A stretch of 64,000 nucleotides of DNA from Piliocolobus tephrosceles (GCF_002776525.5 NC_045434.1:196373603-196437602); one strand, 5' to 3'. Shown: positions 1 through 44,255, counted from the first letter of the stretch. Numbers and translations are program-made. Notes: a model not told the origin generated them from the letters alone.

Positions 1-156
1 CATTTGAGTAGAAATATAGGATAAGACGGCCACCAAAGTCCTTGCCACCCTAGAGGACTGCCTATGAGATCGTCTCATTTAGGTTAAAATGGGGAGATTG
101 AGGCTTTTAATGGGCAGCATTTGCCTAAGATCACCCTGATTTAATGGTAGTGTTAG

Positions 157-543
<387 letters not shown>

Positions 544-936
544 AGTTATTTTTCTGGGCAGTCAGATGAGGGAATGGGTAGATTTTGGTGAGTCTAGACC
601 ACAGTCCTATGACCAACCTTTTTCAAGTGGGATCCCACAAATCAGCGCGACCGCCGATGCGATTGGCCTCACCATCCGCACCGTCCAGCAGGGGGCGCCC
701 AGGGGGCTCATCTCAGTGCTTTAGCAAAGGCCGGAAGCTGTGCGCTCGCTGGCTAGCTCTGAAGTTGAGGGCACGTTGTGGTTATGGGGAAAAAAGCCTT
801 ACCGGATCCTGCAGGGCAGGAGTTCTTAAACTTTCATGAGCCTCAGACCACCTGGAGAGCTAGTAAACGTGCAGATTCCTAGAGTTTTTGCGACCCTCCC
901 ACCTCAGCCTCCACAGTAGCTCCAGCCCCAGAGTTA
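544..936. other. non-coding intron of ZNF683
   Basis: No exon with matching phase is seen. It includes a moderately CpG-rich patch at 645-735 of unknown nature. Confidence 0.5.
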
Positions 937-1208
937 TCTTTTTTTTTTTTTTTCATGTGGGGTCTCATTCTGTCACCCATGCTGGTCTCAAACTCCTGGG
1001 CTTAAGGGATTCTCCCACCTCATCCTTCCCAGCAGCTGGGACCACAGGAACACACCACCAAACCTGGTTAATTTTTAAATTTTTTGTACAGATGGGGGTC
1101 CCAATATGTTGCTCAGGCTGGTATTGAACTACTGGGCTCCATTGATCCTCCCTCCTCGGCCTCCCAAAATGCTGGGATTGCAGCCATGAGCATGTGTGTG
1201 CCCAGCCC
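937..1208 (-). mobile_element. old AluJ
   Basis: Diverged reverse Alu from a poly-T start to CCCAGCC. Confidence 0.85.
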
Positions 1209-1310
1209 TCCCAGAGTTTTTGATTCAGCAGGTCTGGGGCCGGGCCTGAGAACCTGCATTTCTAACATGCTCCCTAAGTGTGATACCAGCACTGCCGGTC
1301 TGTGAACCAC

Positions 1311-1619
<309 letters not shown>

Positions 1620-1743
1620 AATGTGCACCACATTTTGAATAGCAGTGCTCCACAACATACCTGGGGTACCTCTTACCTGGCCTTCTGACCACTACCATCT
1701 CCCCTGCAGGGCAGCAGAAAGAGTGGAGGTATCCTGGGGATGA

Positions 1744-2022
<279 letters not shown>

Positions 2023-2412
2023 TAGGCTGGCGAGACATTTTAGGCCCTTGGAGGGATGGCACCTGCAGCCTCCATTCCCCAGTCCTCCTGAGCAAGTGGA
2101 GATGGGAAGGGGGAGTGAAAATTGAAAATGACCCCTCTCAGCCTGGAATGGGTAATACTGAAGGTCACTCCAAAGGCCTGGGGGAGGGAGAGAACAATGA
2201 AGTTGGAGGTCATGGAGAGTAGATGGATACCCATTCTCTACCTCCCCGAGTTGTCGGAGGAGTTAATGCTATAGTGTACCCGTAGTATCAAAGTAGAAAA
2301 ACTATCAGCTTGATGTCAGCTCCTTCCTTCTGTGAGCCCAGCCACATCCCTCAGGAAGTCAGAAGGGCAGGGGTTCTTTCCCATTTGACAGGGGCAGAAA
2401 TGAAAGCAGTGC

Positions 2413-2640
2413 CATGATTATGAGTCTGGGCTGCAAAATCAGGCCACCTGTGTTCAAATCCTAGCTCTGTCTCCAAATTGTAGTGTGACCTTTGGCTAGT
2501 GGCTTCACTTCTCTGAGCCTCTGCTTTCTTACTATAATATAGGAGTTGTACTAGTACTTAGTCATGCTTCCCTAGGGTCCTGGGGAAGACTAGGTGAAGC
2601 CAACTGCAGGCATGTGGCAGCCCCCTGTAAATGTTAATTA
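2413..2640 (+). repeat. MIR
   Basis: MIR core order is visible: GTGTTCAAATCCTAGCTCTG, then TGTGACCTTTGGC, then CTCTGAGCCTCTGCTTTCTTA. Confidence 0.75.
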
Positions 2641-2659
2641 CATCCACTGAAGCTGCAGC

Positions 2660-2800
2660 TTCACACTTAAGAGTTCTAGGTGATTATCTTATTCAGTCCA
2701 CCATATCCATGAAGCTAGTTATTAATAACCAATGTTGCCAAATGAGGAGTGGAAGGCTCAGAGAGGAGAAGTCACTTTTACAAGGTCACACATGGAGTAA
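2660..2800 (-). repeat. MIR-like fragment
   Basis: The tail of a reversed MIR is recognisable: GGCTCAGAGAGGAGAAGTCA followed by CAAGGTCACACA. Confidence 0.6.
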
Positions 2801-2812
2801 AAGAAGGACACT

Positions 2813-2966
2813 GGCCGGGCGCGGTGGCTCAAGCCTGTAATCCCAGCACTTTGGGAGGCTGAGACGGGTAGATCACGAGGTCAGGAGATCGAGACCATCC
2901 TGGCCAACACGCTGAAACCCCGTCTCTACTAAAAAATACAAAAAAAAAAAAAAAAAAAAAAAAAAG
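2813..2966 (+). mobile_element. left-monomer-only Alu with target-site duplication
   Basis: Only the left half of an Alu through CTACTAAAAAATACAA, then a poly-A. It is flanked by AAAAGAAGGACACT on both sides, so it inserted in this form. Confidence 0.9.
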
Positions 2967-3159
2967 AAGGACACTAACCCAAGTCTGCCTGGTTCTAATG
3001 TGTTAGATACTGTGGGACCCAGGGAGAAATCACTGGAAGAGCTTCCAGGCCTGGAGGGAAAGAGATGTGGGTCATGGGTATTTCCAAGATGAGGAGAGGG
3101 AGTAGAAGGCCTGAGCCAGCCCAGAGGACAAAGCTGATGCCAGGGCCCGTTCCCGTCAG

Positions 3160-3531
3160 GTGTGCCACAAGCGCTTCAGCAGCTCCAGTAACCTCAAGAC
3201 CCACCTGCGCCTTCACTCAGGGACCCGGCCCTTCCAGTGCAGCGTCTGCCGGAGTCGCTTCACCCAGCACATCCACCTGAAGCTGCACCATCGACTGCAT
3301 GCCCCACAGCCCTGTGGCCTGGTGCACACCCAGCTGCCCCTGGCCTCTCTGGCCTGCCTTGCCCAATGGCACCAGGGGGCACTAGATCTTATGGCAGTGG
3401 CATCAGAGAAACACGTGGGCTGTGACATAGACGAGGTCAAAGTGTCCTCAGCATCCCAGGGGAAAGCAAAAGCAGTGAGCCTGAGCAGTGCTGGGACTCC
3501 CCTGGGGAGGGGGCAGGGCCAGAACAATTAA
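3160..3531 (+). CDS. ZNF683: ZNF683 (Hobit) last coding exon: zinc fingers 3-4 and C-terminal tail
   Basis: The acceptor CAG ends at 3159 and the stop codon TAA is at 3529-3531. The exon completes finger 3 ([19 protein letters not shown]) and encodes finger 4 ([21 protein letters not shown]). An 80-residue tail follows, beginning [11 protein letters not shown] and ending in GQGQNN. All zinc-binding Cys and His residues are intact. The tail has no recognisable domain but matches the Hobit C-terminus as I remember it. The intron from 1990 to 3159 is phase 0 and carries a MIR and a left-monomer Alu. The exon is uninterrupted, so the gene appears functional here. Confidence 0.92.
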   Translation: MCHKRFSSSSNLKTHLRLHSGTRPFQCSVCRSRFTQHIHLKLHHRLHAPQPCGLVHTQLPLASLACLAQWHQGALDLMAVASEKHVGCDIDEVKVSSASQGKAKAVSLSSAGTPLGRGQGQNN

Positions 3532-3532
3532 A
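3527..3532 (+). terminator. possible ZNF683 poly(A) signal overlapping the stop codon
   Basis: ATTAAA, the commonest AATAAA variant, overlaps the TAA stop. A G/T-rich stretch follows at about 3581-3600. No AATAAA is seen in the next 300 bases. This would give a very short 3' UTR. The assignment is inference from motif position only. Confidence 0.35.
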
Positions 3533-4559
3533 AATGTTTCTTCTCTCACCCATTGAGGCTTCCTGAGCTTCAACAGTTAGGTGGGGGGTGGGGGCAGTGG
3601 GGGAAAGCCACTGTGTATTTGCCAGACCTCACACTTTGCCTGGGAGCAGGTCAGGGGACTCAGCCAGGAAAAGCCTGTGCTGCCTGTGTGTGCCGTGGGT
3701 GCCTGCAGCCATCTGCTTTAGCTGGGCTTGAGTTCCACTCCCTGTCTAGGACCAGGCCTTCCTTGTCTACTCACCGACGGACAGTCTAGCCCTCCAGCGC
3801 GCTGCAGGGTGCCAACTGTGCTGCCCAGTCGGGCACATTGTCCTGTTCCCAACACCTGTGCAGAGGGTACTGCTGCCCCCATCGCCTGTGTTTCACCGTC
3901 CCTATTGGCCACATGCTCCCCAGCCGGTACTCCCTGCATGGTTGTTGCTGGGGGGGGGGGTTGCCCCTCATTGTGGGGTTATCGAGGAAGGAGACTCAAG
4001 ATATCAGCGTCCACTCACGACCCAGAAGCATGATGTCATCTGTGAACCGGGTCTAGTTACCACAACACTCTGGGCTAACAAGGTGCCAGGCTCAGGGAAG
4101 GCATGGAGGCTGCAGCCAGATAAGCGCTACAGGAGGAGAAGAACTGGCAGAGACCCTGGGGAGCTGAGGCCTGATGGCCCTTCTCCCTGTAGGCCCGGAG
4201 GATCCTCTGAAATGTACAAAGTGCTCATCCCCACTCGAGTCATAGAGGCAGCGCCAGGCGGAAAAGGGTATTGCCTGGGAGGCAGGAGGCCCCGGTTAGG
4301 ATCACAATCGATGATAGTTGTTACTAAATAAGAGTGATTTGCCGACAGAGTGGGGTTCTCTGGCCGACTTCCAGGAGGTGGCGTCGTCCGCACCCCGTGG
4401 GTTTCTGTGCGGCTTCCCCACCGTGGTGGTGACGGGATGCCCGCTCCCGGCCGTAGGTGCTTCCCACAGGGAGGAGCAAGCCCCACTGACCACGGCAGAA
4501 CGATGGCAGGGTGGACTTCGGCCCCACCGGGCCGAAGCTAAAGTCCCGGTTCCACGCCC
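3533..4559. other. intergenic, ZNF683 to CRYBG2
   Basis: No repeat or exon clearly recognised. It contains an 11-G run at about 3951-3961. GC content rises towards the promoter-like block. Confidence 0.5.
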
Positions 4560-5240
4560 ACCCGTGTCACACCTTGGGCCCCGCGCGGGACGCCAATCAC
4601 TCACGTTAGACCCTGCCCAATGGGCAAGACCCCGCCCATTCCGGACCCGCCCCCCGGACCTGCCCCCGTGTCCAGCACCTCCTGCTCCTGTGGGAGCCCC
4701 CTCGCTCAGCTCCGCCTCCCGGTCTCTGTTCGCCCCAGGCCACTTTCCCTGTCCGGCCTCCTGCAGGTCTTGCTCTCGGGCTAGCTCACCCGGGGCTGCG
4801 TGGGGCCCTGGCGCCTCCAGGGGCTTGAAGATGTAGCGCGGACCGGGCGGAGAACCACGCCCCCGGGGTGGGGGTGCGGAAAGTCTGGGGTCTGCGGTCC
4901 GAGGTGGGGAGAGAACAATGAGGTTGGGGGGTCCTGGAGAGTGCCCCAGGCCATGGGCAGCATCTGGATCGGGTCACTGCCCGCATGGGCTGCGGGTGGG
5001 GCCGCTGTTTGCTCAGGGGGGCGGGCCGGAGGAGGCATTTCTCCGCAAATGCAGCGGATGCGGGTAGCCCCAGCGGTCAGGTGCTCCGACGGCCCGAGCC
5101 CCGGCTCTTTTATTCGCCATGGCCGAGCGGTGCGGAGTCCCAGGGGCCTGCCTGGCCCGCTTTTTGGCTGGGTTAGGGGTCCGGAGGGAGCACAGCGGGA
5201 AAGAGACCTCGGAGACCACATCTCGGGATAGGTGAGGGGA
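4560..5240. promoter_or_regulatory. CpG-rich promoter-like block upstream of CRYBG2
   Basis: CpG density is much higher here than in the flanks. CCAAT boxes lie at 4593-4597 and 4617-4621, and a GC box (CCCCGCCC) at 4630-4637. The block ends in a possible exon with a strong-context ATG at 5119 and a GTGAGG donor at 5232. It sits between the 3' end of ZNF683 and the first sure CRYBG2 exon, so it is a reasonable CRYBG2 promoter. There is no expression evidence. Confidence 0.45.
5119..5231 (+). CDS. candidate first coding exon of CRYBG2 (unproven)
   Basis: The ATG is in a good Kozak context (CGCCATGG). An open frame of 37 codons plus two bases runs to a GTGAGG donor and begins MAERCGVPGACLARFLAGLG. 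It ends in phase 2. That phase fits splicing to the candidate exon at 10604 or directly to the large exon at 19400, but not directly to the exon at 11246, which would hit a stop. I cannot recognise the peptide. The support is only frame, start context, donor and CpG island, so treat it as a hypothesis. Confidence 0.3.
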
Positions 5241-5279
5241 AATGGAGAAAGGCCGGGTGGGGCGCCCCTGAGCCCTAGA

Positions 5280-5281
<2 letters not shown>

Positions 5282-5320
<39 letters not shown>
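5282..5320. repeat. (TG)n microsatellite
   Basis: Uninterrupted TG dinucleotides, about 19 units. It marks the left edge of a local duplication (partner at 6331). Confidence 0.95.
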
Positions 5321-5325
<5 letters not shown>

Positions 5326-5387
5326 CAGACAGAGTGTAGTGATCAAATAAGCGTGTATGTGTATCTCTCAAAGCATAAAAATACGTG

Positions 5388-5641
<254 letters not shown>

Positions 5642-5694
5642 ATATATATATATATATATATATATATACACGTGTGCGTGTGTGTGTGTGTGTG
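5642..5694. repeat. (TA)n/(TG)n microsatellite on an Alu tail
   Basis: The Alu A tail turns into TA repeats, then GTGTGC and GT repeats. Confidence 0.92.
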
Positions 5695-5964
5695 TTAATG
5701 TACCACGATTTTGGATGTGAACGTGGAATGGTCCCTGTGCTCTTTTAAAACTTTACAACCTACGTGGACAATTTCCTAAGTCAGGCAGGCAGAGACAGTT
5801 TAAGGGCAAAGTTCCTCCCCTGTGGACTTTGATTCTCACATCACAGCTGATTTTCATATCCCTTTGTCATGAACCTGACAGGCTCCATCTGAGACTGTAC
5901 TGCCTTTGCCCTTAGATGCCACGGAGAGGTTTTCCCGTCATCTCCACCCCTGGAGATAGCTCTA

Positions 5965-6165
5965 GATTGTAACAACAATAAGCCTTTATTTTCCACATGC
6001 TTCATACTTCACCTGGATTATCTCACATAATCCTCACAGCAGCCCTATGAAGCAGGTATTCCGCATGATTCAGATACGGAAATGGAGGTTCAGAAAGGTC
6101 ACGTCACCTGCCCAAAGTCATATAGCTGGGATGTGGTGTAGCCGGGACACAGGCTTCGGCAGTCT
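5965..6165 (-). repeat. MIR
   Basis: Reverse MIR: CTCACATAATCCTCACAGCA, CCTATGAAGCAGGTA, GGTTCAGAAAGGTCA and CCCAAAGTCATATAGCTGG. Confidence 0.75.
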
Positions 6166-6330
6166 GACTCCAGAGCCCACATTTCTGAAGCTCTGTTGCC
6201 TGCAGAGACTTCCAGACTGCAAGCCAGGGGGCCCAGCTCCTAGCTGTAGGTGCCACTGGTTATATAACCCTGAGCAGATTGCTTTACCTCTCTGAGCCTG
6301 CGCACTGGTAGCTGATGTCTGAGGGGTTTT

Positions 6331-6352
6331 GTGTGTGTGTGTGTGTGTGTGA
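6331..6352. repeat. (GT)n microsatellite
   Basis: Eleven GT units; the paired copy of the 5282 repeat. Confidence 0.92.
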
Positions 6353-6488
6353 GAGTGTTGTAGTTGATCAAATAAGTGTGTATGACTATCTTGAAGCATA
6401 AAAATATATGTATCAAGGTACCACGATTTTGGATGTTAATGTGGAACGTTCCCTGTGCTCTTATGTCTTTTATGTATTTACTTGTTTG

Positions 6489-6769
6489 TTTTTTGAGATG
6501 GAATCTTGCTCTGTTTGTTGCCCCGGCTGGAGTGCAGTGGCACTATCGCATCTCAGCCTCGACCTCCCCAGGCTCAGGTGATCCTCCCATCTCAGCCTTC
6601 TGAGTAGCTGGGACTACAGGCACATGCCACCATGCTTGGCCGATTTTTTGTAGAGACAAGGTTTCACCATGTTCCCCAGGCTGATCTCGAACTCCTGGAC
6701 TCAAGCAGTCTGCCCGCCTCAGCCTCCCAAAGTGCTGGGATTACAGGTGTGAGCCACTGCACCTGGCTC
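6489..6769 (-). mobile_element. AluJ/S
   Basis: Reverse Alu, TTTTGAGATGGAATC to CACCTGGC. Confidence 0.9.
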
Positions 6770-6794
6770 TCTTTTATTTTGATTTTTTTAAGTT

Positions 6795-7379
<585 letters not shown>

Positions 7380-7408
7380 CCTTGTGCTCCTTTAAAACTT
7401 TAAAAGGT

Positions 7409-7679
7409 TTTTTTATTTTTTATTTTTTTTGAGACGGAGTCTCGCTTTGTCGCCCAGGCAGGGGTGGCCTCCCAGGTTTATGCCATTCTCCTGCCTCAGC
7501 CTCCCAAGTAGCTGGGACTACAGGCGCCCGCCACCTCACCCAGCTAGTTTTTTGTATTTTTTAGTAGAGACAGGGTTTCACCGTGTTAGCCAGGTTGGTC
7601 TCGATCTCCTGACCTCGTGATCCGCCCGCTTGGCCTCCCAAAGTGCTGGGATTACAGGCTTGAGCCACCACGCCCGGCC
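7409..7679 (-). mobile_element. AluY with internal deletion
   Basis: Reverse AluY missing part of the right arm (GCCCAGGCAGGGGTGGCCTCC). Flanks share AAAACTTTAAAA. Confidence 0.92.
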
Positions 7680-7690
7680 AAAACTTTAAA

Positions 7691-7990
7691 ATTTTTTTTT
7701 TTTTTTTTTGAGACGGAGTCTTGCTCTGTTGCCCAGGCTGGAGTGCAGTGGCCGGATCTCAGCTCACCGCAACCTCCGTCTCCTGGGTTCACGCCATTCT
7801 CCTGCCTCAGCCTCCTGAGTGGCTGGGACCACAGGCGCCCACCACCTCGCCCGGCTAATTTTTTGTATTTTTAGTAGAGACGGGGTTTCACCGTGTTAGC
7901 CAGGAGGGTCTCGATCTCCTGACCTCGTGATCCGCCCGTCTCGGCCTCCCAAAGTGCTGGGATTACAGGCTTGAGCCACCGCGCCCGGCC
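7691..7990 (-). mobile_element. AluY
   Basis: Near-consensus full-length reverse AluY. Confidence 0.94.
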
Positions 7991-9096
7991 GCTTAAAATG
8001 TTTTAAACAGAAGGAAAAACATCCTGTGGAAGGCCAAGTCGAAAGGCGGGGAAGGCAGTATTGAGAATCCGAGAGCCCCGCAGCTCACCGGCCCTACATC
8101 CGTGAAGCGCATGGGGTGTGCTCTCATGCGTGGGTGTTTGTGTGTCTGCCCAGTTACCCGGCAATTTGTTCTGATCTTATCATGGCACAGTTGTCTTCAG
8201 CCTGCGCCGGGGGAGTGGGGGTGTGGTGGGGGCAAAATGAGGGCAGGGATTTGTACTGCTCTCTCACCCTAAAGAGAGAGGAGAGGAGGGCCTAGCCACC
8301 CTATGCCTGGAAGCCTGGGTGCCCTGGGGTGTCCACACCCTGCCAGTGCCCTGTCCGCCCCCGCCTGGAAGACACGCCCTCCCCCTTTACCCTGTCTGGC
8401 AGAAACCTGCCCTATAGGCCCAGGCGTCACTGCCCCTCCCTCTCTGGACTTGGAGGTGCAAATGAGTCAGAGGTGGGCAGGGCCGGGAGGGGTTGCTCAG
8501 GCTCTCTGCAGACAGAGTGATGATGGTTCTTGGCCATGCTACACTTGCTCTCCGTTCTCACCAGCCCTGGGAATGGGACCCTGGTACTGAGGCAGGGGCC
8601 TCTGACCCCTGCTGATTGCTGGGGGTATGGAGTGCGCAGAGGAGGAGCCAAGGCACTTTCCCACCTGGCCCCCATTCATGGCGTCGTGTCCAGCCAACCT
8701 TTGGAGTGGAGTCTAAGCAAGTCATTTCACCTCTCTGGGCCTTACTTTCTGTATCCGAAAAACACGGGGCACTAATATCCACCTTCTAGGATTACTGTAA
8801 GGCTTAGGGGAGATCATGTAGGCACAATGCCTAGTGCCAAGCCTGGCACACAGGAGGGCCTCAGCAAACGGCCAACTTTTGCATTATCGGGGCACTGTCT
8901 TTCTCTGTATTCCAGTCCCATGACAGGCCCAGTCCCCATTTTGCAACCGAGCCCATTCCTGTCTCTTTCTTTGCATCTGGGGGTAAAGTGGACAGCTGGG
9001 AGAGGCAACAGAGAGGAGGCTGCCACATAGACCTTCCCCAAAATGTGTTAGGAGTTCATTCTGCTGTGCTGTGGGCCCTGAAAAAAGGTTGGGGGA
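7991..9096. other. unique non-coding sequence
   Basis: Mostly unique and GC-rich. It includes an AP-1-like TGAGTCA at 8463-8469 and a MIR-like stretch from about 8690 to 8880 (CATTTCACCTCTCTGGGCCT). No supported exon. Confidence 0.5.
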
Positions 9097-9411
9097 GGCT
9101 GGGCGCGGTGGCTCAAGCCTGTAATCCCAGCACTTTGGGAGGCCGAGACGGGCGGATCACAAGGTCAGGAGATAGAGACCATCCTGGCTAACACGGTGAA
9201 ACCCCATCTCTACTAAAAAAATACAAAAAAAAAAAAAAAAAAAAAAAACTAGCCGGGCGAGGTGGCAGGCATCTGTAGTCCCAGCTTCTCAGGAGGCTGA
9301 GGCAGGAGAATGGTGTAAATCCGGGAGGCGGAGCTTGCAGTGAGCTGAGATCCGGCCACTGCACTCCAGCCTGGGCAACAGAGTGAGACTCCGTCTCAAA
9401 AAAAAAAAAAA
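9097..9411 (+). mobile_element. AluY
   Basis: Full-length forward AluY with two A-rich tracts. Flanks share GTTGGGGGAG. Confidence 0.94.
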
Positions 9412-9639
9412 GTTGGGGGAGAGGACTCCTGGGTCCAGACTGGGGGTGATGGTGTTGGCACAGGAGGAAGCTACTTCATTCTCTTCCCCCTGTGCTTCCT
9501 TCCCAGGCCTTGGGATGGCTGGAGCTGCTCTGACCTAGCCCAGGTTACCACCAGCAATGTCAGCCTCAAGGTAGGAGAAAATCCAAAGGGGAGTGGGGAG
9601 TGGGGGAGGGCAGGAGTTCTGGGAGGACTGAGCAGGTTG

Positions 9640-9790
9640 TGAGAACCTGGACTGACAAGTCAGACAACTGTAGCTCCAGCCCTCCCTCTGCCACTGATCC
9701 ACCATGTGACCCTGGGCAGAGTGCTCCCCTCCTTGAAACCTCAGTGTTCCCTTCTGCAAAATGGGGAAAATAATGCTCCACTCTCAAAGC
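9640..9790 (+). repeat. MIR
   Basis: Contains ACCATGTGACCCTGGGCAGA and CTGCAAAATGGGGAAAATAA in MIR order. Confidence 0.75.
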
Positions 9791-10159
9791 TGTTGCGGGA
9801 GATAAAGTAATGGATATGGGACATCCTGCATGGTTGGGGCCCGGACTTTCAGGAAATGTGACTTCCTAAAGCTGGGATCTTCTGGGGAGGGATGTAGGGG
9901 CAGAGGGGCCTCACTTCTCTCCATTCTCTTGTTTGGCCTGACTGCCTTCCATCTTTGGTCCCTTTTCCCCACTTCCTGGCATGGCCCTCAGGGGTGAGGC
10001 TGGGCTAGTGGCTTAACCTCCTGCCACAGCTTCCTCATCTGCAGTGGGGACCTGAGCCCTGAATTGAACAGTGAAAGAGTGTTCTTCCCTTGGAGGAGTG
10101 AGGCCTGCCTCCTCTGGAGGTGGCTTAAGCAGCCATGTGTCTCTCTTGGGTCTTGAATA

Positions 10160-10360
10160 CCATGAGTAATTGCCAGTGTTTAATTGCCTACTTGTCATGT
10201 GTTGGGCCCTCTGCATGGACTATCTTGTGCCATCTGTACCACACTCTCAGGAGGCAGGTACTGTTATTTTCACACCCATTTTCCACATGAGGAAACTGAA
10301 ATGCAAACGGTATTGCAGCTATTATAGGAAGCAGCAGGGCTGGGCTTCAAGCCCAGGTTG
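10160..10360 (-). repeat. MIR
   Basis: Reverse MIR: AGGAGGCAGGTACTGTTATT and CACATGAGGAAACTGA. Confidence 0.7.
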
Positions 10361-10603
10361 CCTCGATCCAAGCCTCCAGGTTCATCACTGTGCTCTTGCC
10401 TCCAGGTGGTCAGCCCCTGGGCAATGAGAGGCTGCGTCTGTTTCATAGATGAGTAAATTAAGGCATTTGGCAGCAAGGACCCCTGCTAGGAGGAATTTTG
10501 ACCTCTGTTGCCAAGGACACAGCCCATCTTTTAAAATGGGTGGTTTTGGGGGCAGTGTCCATCTGGGTCTGGGGTGCTGAGCCCTCTCCTCTTATCCCCA
10601 CAG

Positions 10604-10693
10604 CCAGGCTGGACCCCAGGGGAAGAGAGCAGAAGAGGTCAGATGTTGTCCCATTTCAGGGGAACCTTCTTCCCTGGCTCCCTTACGTCCCAG
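10604..10693 (+). CDS. candidate small 5' exon of CRYBG2 (unproven)
   Basis: The acceptor is TTATCCCCACAG. There are two possible donors: GTCAGA after 10637 (34 nt) and GTACAT after 10693 (90 nt). In the frame that accepts a phase-2 upstream exon it reads QAGPQGKRAEEVRCCPISG without a stop. The short form would join the exon at 11246 in the correct frame. The long form would join the exon at 19400. Both donors are weak, so this is a speculative exon. Confidence 0.22.
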
Positions 10694-11245
10694 GTACATC
10701 CTCCCAGGCGTGCTGTCTTAAGCTGGGAGGGTACAAGAGAGGTGGCCGCAGTCTCTCTGTTAGCCTAGAGTGGGTGGAGGCCATGAGCACTTGAGGCAGG
10801 CCTGCCCACCCAGCCCTCAGCCCCAGGGTGGGGAAGCACCTCAGGACTGCGAGGAAGCTGGGGTCCCCAGCCTTTGGGAGGCATGGCCGGCCAGGCCCTG
10901 GGTGCCTTGTCACCTGGTAGAGAGTGCGGCACTTGAGAGTTGGGAGCCCTCACTGGCTTGCTGTGTGATCTTAGTCATGTCGTCGCCTTCTTTGGGCCCC
11001 GCTTTCCTCTTATGTAGAATGGGAAGGGGGGAGTTAAATGCTGAAGGACCTTCCCAGAGCTCTGTCCCTTTGTCCAGCTCTGGTGGCCTTAGCAGCCTCT
11101 CCCTAGGGCAACTTACCTTGGTGTCAGAGCCCTGTTCAGCTTCCCTGTGACAGGGAAGGTACCAGGTACCAGGGGTGCCTGGAGGGCAGGGGGAGCTGTC
11201 ACTATGACCCTGCCTCTCTCAATGTCTGTTTCTGTTTTCGCCCAG
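10694..11245. other. unique non-coding sequence before the first sure CRYBG2 exon
   Basis: GC-rich unique sequence with a MIR-like patch at about 10960-11030 (CTTGCTGTGTGATCTTAGTC). The frame of the 11246 exon is open back to 11147. Confidence 0.5.
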
Positions 11246-42766
<31,521 letters not shown>

Positions 42767-44235
42767 ACCTTTTCATCTCACCCTCCAGCCCTGGAGGCTT
42801 TTGCTGGGATGAATGTATTTATAGAGTTTTTGTTGTAACATAAGCTGTTTTCTAATATGCTGCCAGGTACCCTTGTCTCTGTGCACCTTGATATTTCGGG
42901 GTGGAGTGGGGATTTGTTCACCTGCCTTCTTCCCTGATGCTCAGGCTGGCTTCTTCCCTGAGGCTCAGGCTGACTTCTTCCCTCCTGGCTCCAGCTTTGG
43001 GGTTCAGCTGTTAGGTCTCCTTCTGCCATCAGAGGGCGCCCTGGGACCAGACTAACTGGGGAGTGTAGTCCCGCGCAGCCACCCAAATGATGTGTTGTGA
43101 GAACCAGGTCTGAGCCAGGCGGGGCCCTGGGCTGCGCGGGCACAGACACAAACTGAGCCTTTTGGTCCCTGTCCTTAGGGAACTCACAGTCCCACAGAGG
43201 ATCCTGACGGGTAGGGTGATGCATCCATGAGAAGGGAGGAAAGAAGTAGAGGGACTCACACAGCAGGAACGTCACCCCTCCAAAGGGGTGCAGGACAGGC
43301 TGAGATGTCTCTCTGCACACATCAGGGACCTGCAGCTGAGTTGTCAGGGTGGGAAGGAGTTAGCCAGACTCCAGGAGGCAGATAAAGAATATTCTAGGGA
43401 TGCATACAAGTCCAAGGTGAAAACGTGGAAGTTAGCGTGATGGGGGTGCCCTGGGCCAGGCACGGGAGATGAGTGTGAGCCACATCCTGAAGGGCTGTGC
43501 GTCCAGGGCTCTGCTGTACTCACCCCAACTCTGGTCTTAGAGAAGCCAGGACAAGGCGTCTGGGTCTTTAACGCACCTCAGAGAGGGCAGGACGTAGAAG
43601 AGGGGGTGCTCCCTCTGTCCCTAGAGGTCCTCAAGGAAGAAGCCAAGGTGGGAGGGGCCCTTGGGGGGTGCCCTGGGGCTCCCTTCCATCTCTGCAGCAC
43701 CCACCTCCCCCAAGCCCAGGAGGGTGGGAGTGGTCAGAGCAGCTGCTTGCCCTTCCTGCCTTCCCAGCCCCTGGGCCAGCATGTGGGGTAGACAGCCGCC
43801 CGTCATCCTTCTCCAGCCCCAGATGCCTGTGGGGCTGGTTTGCTGGGGATCTAAAGACCACGTTGAGGGGTGTCCCTGGGACTGGGGATCTCCCTGGATC
43901 TGTCATTCTGAAGATACCCAGGTAGTGGGGTAGAGGCTGTCTGAGCCTGGGATGTCCAGGGTGGTGGCATCTCTAGTACCATCATTCCCAAACACCCAGG
44001 GATGGGTGAAGCAAATGCAACTGCAGGGGTTGGTGAGGCTGCCAGGTTCTGGGCCTTGTCCCTATAATGTGCTTCTGAGGGGAGGGGCCCTCAGCGTTGG
44101 AATTTAGGTAGGGAAGCTGGGGGCTGCTGCCTGGTGCCAACTTCCCTGCTGATGGGGCAATGGGAAGCTCCCTGGTGCTGCTGCACAGCTGGCTCTTGGG
44201 GCGTAGGAATGGACAGTAACTGCACACAGGACCCC
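42767..44235. other. CRYBG2 3' UTR and CRYBG2-CD52 convergent intergenic space
   Basis: Contains three imperfect 20-bp units (CTTCTTCCCTGA-GGCTCAGG) at about 42928-42985 and an L2-like piece near 43150-43210. No Alu in this 1.4 kb, and no further gene seen. Confidence 0.6.
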
Positions 44236-44255
44236 ACTGCATGTATAAGGGTAAC

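Noticed and set aside
4781..5371. 196-residue minus-strand open frame in the CpG block
   Set aside because: GC-rich DNA has few stops; the C-terminal HTHTHT run is the TG microsatellite. No splice or domain support.
9505..9571. Exon-like segment CAG-...ATGTCAGCCTCAAG-GTAGGA
   Set aside because: Good splice signals and an ATG near the end, and phase-compatible with 10604, but only four codons of sequence; too little to call as an exon.
42778..43320. 180-residue minus-strand open frame after CRYBG2
   Set aside because: Lies in the 3' UTR/intergenic space; its repeated PEPQGRSQPE-like part is the antisense of a small tandem repeat.
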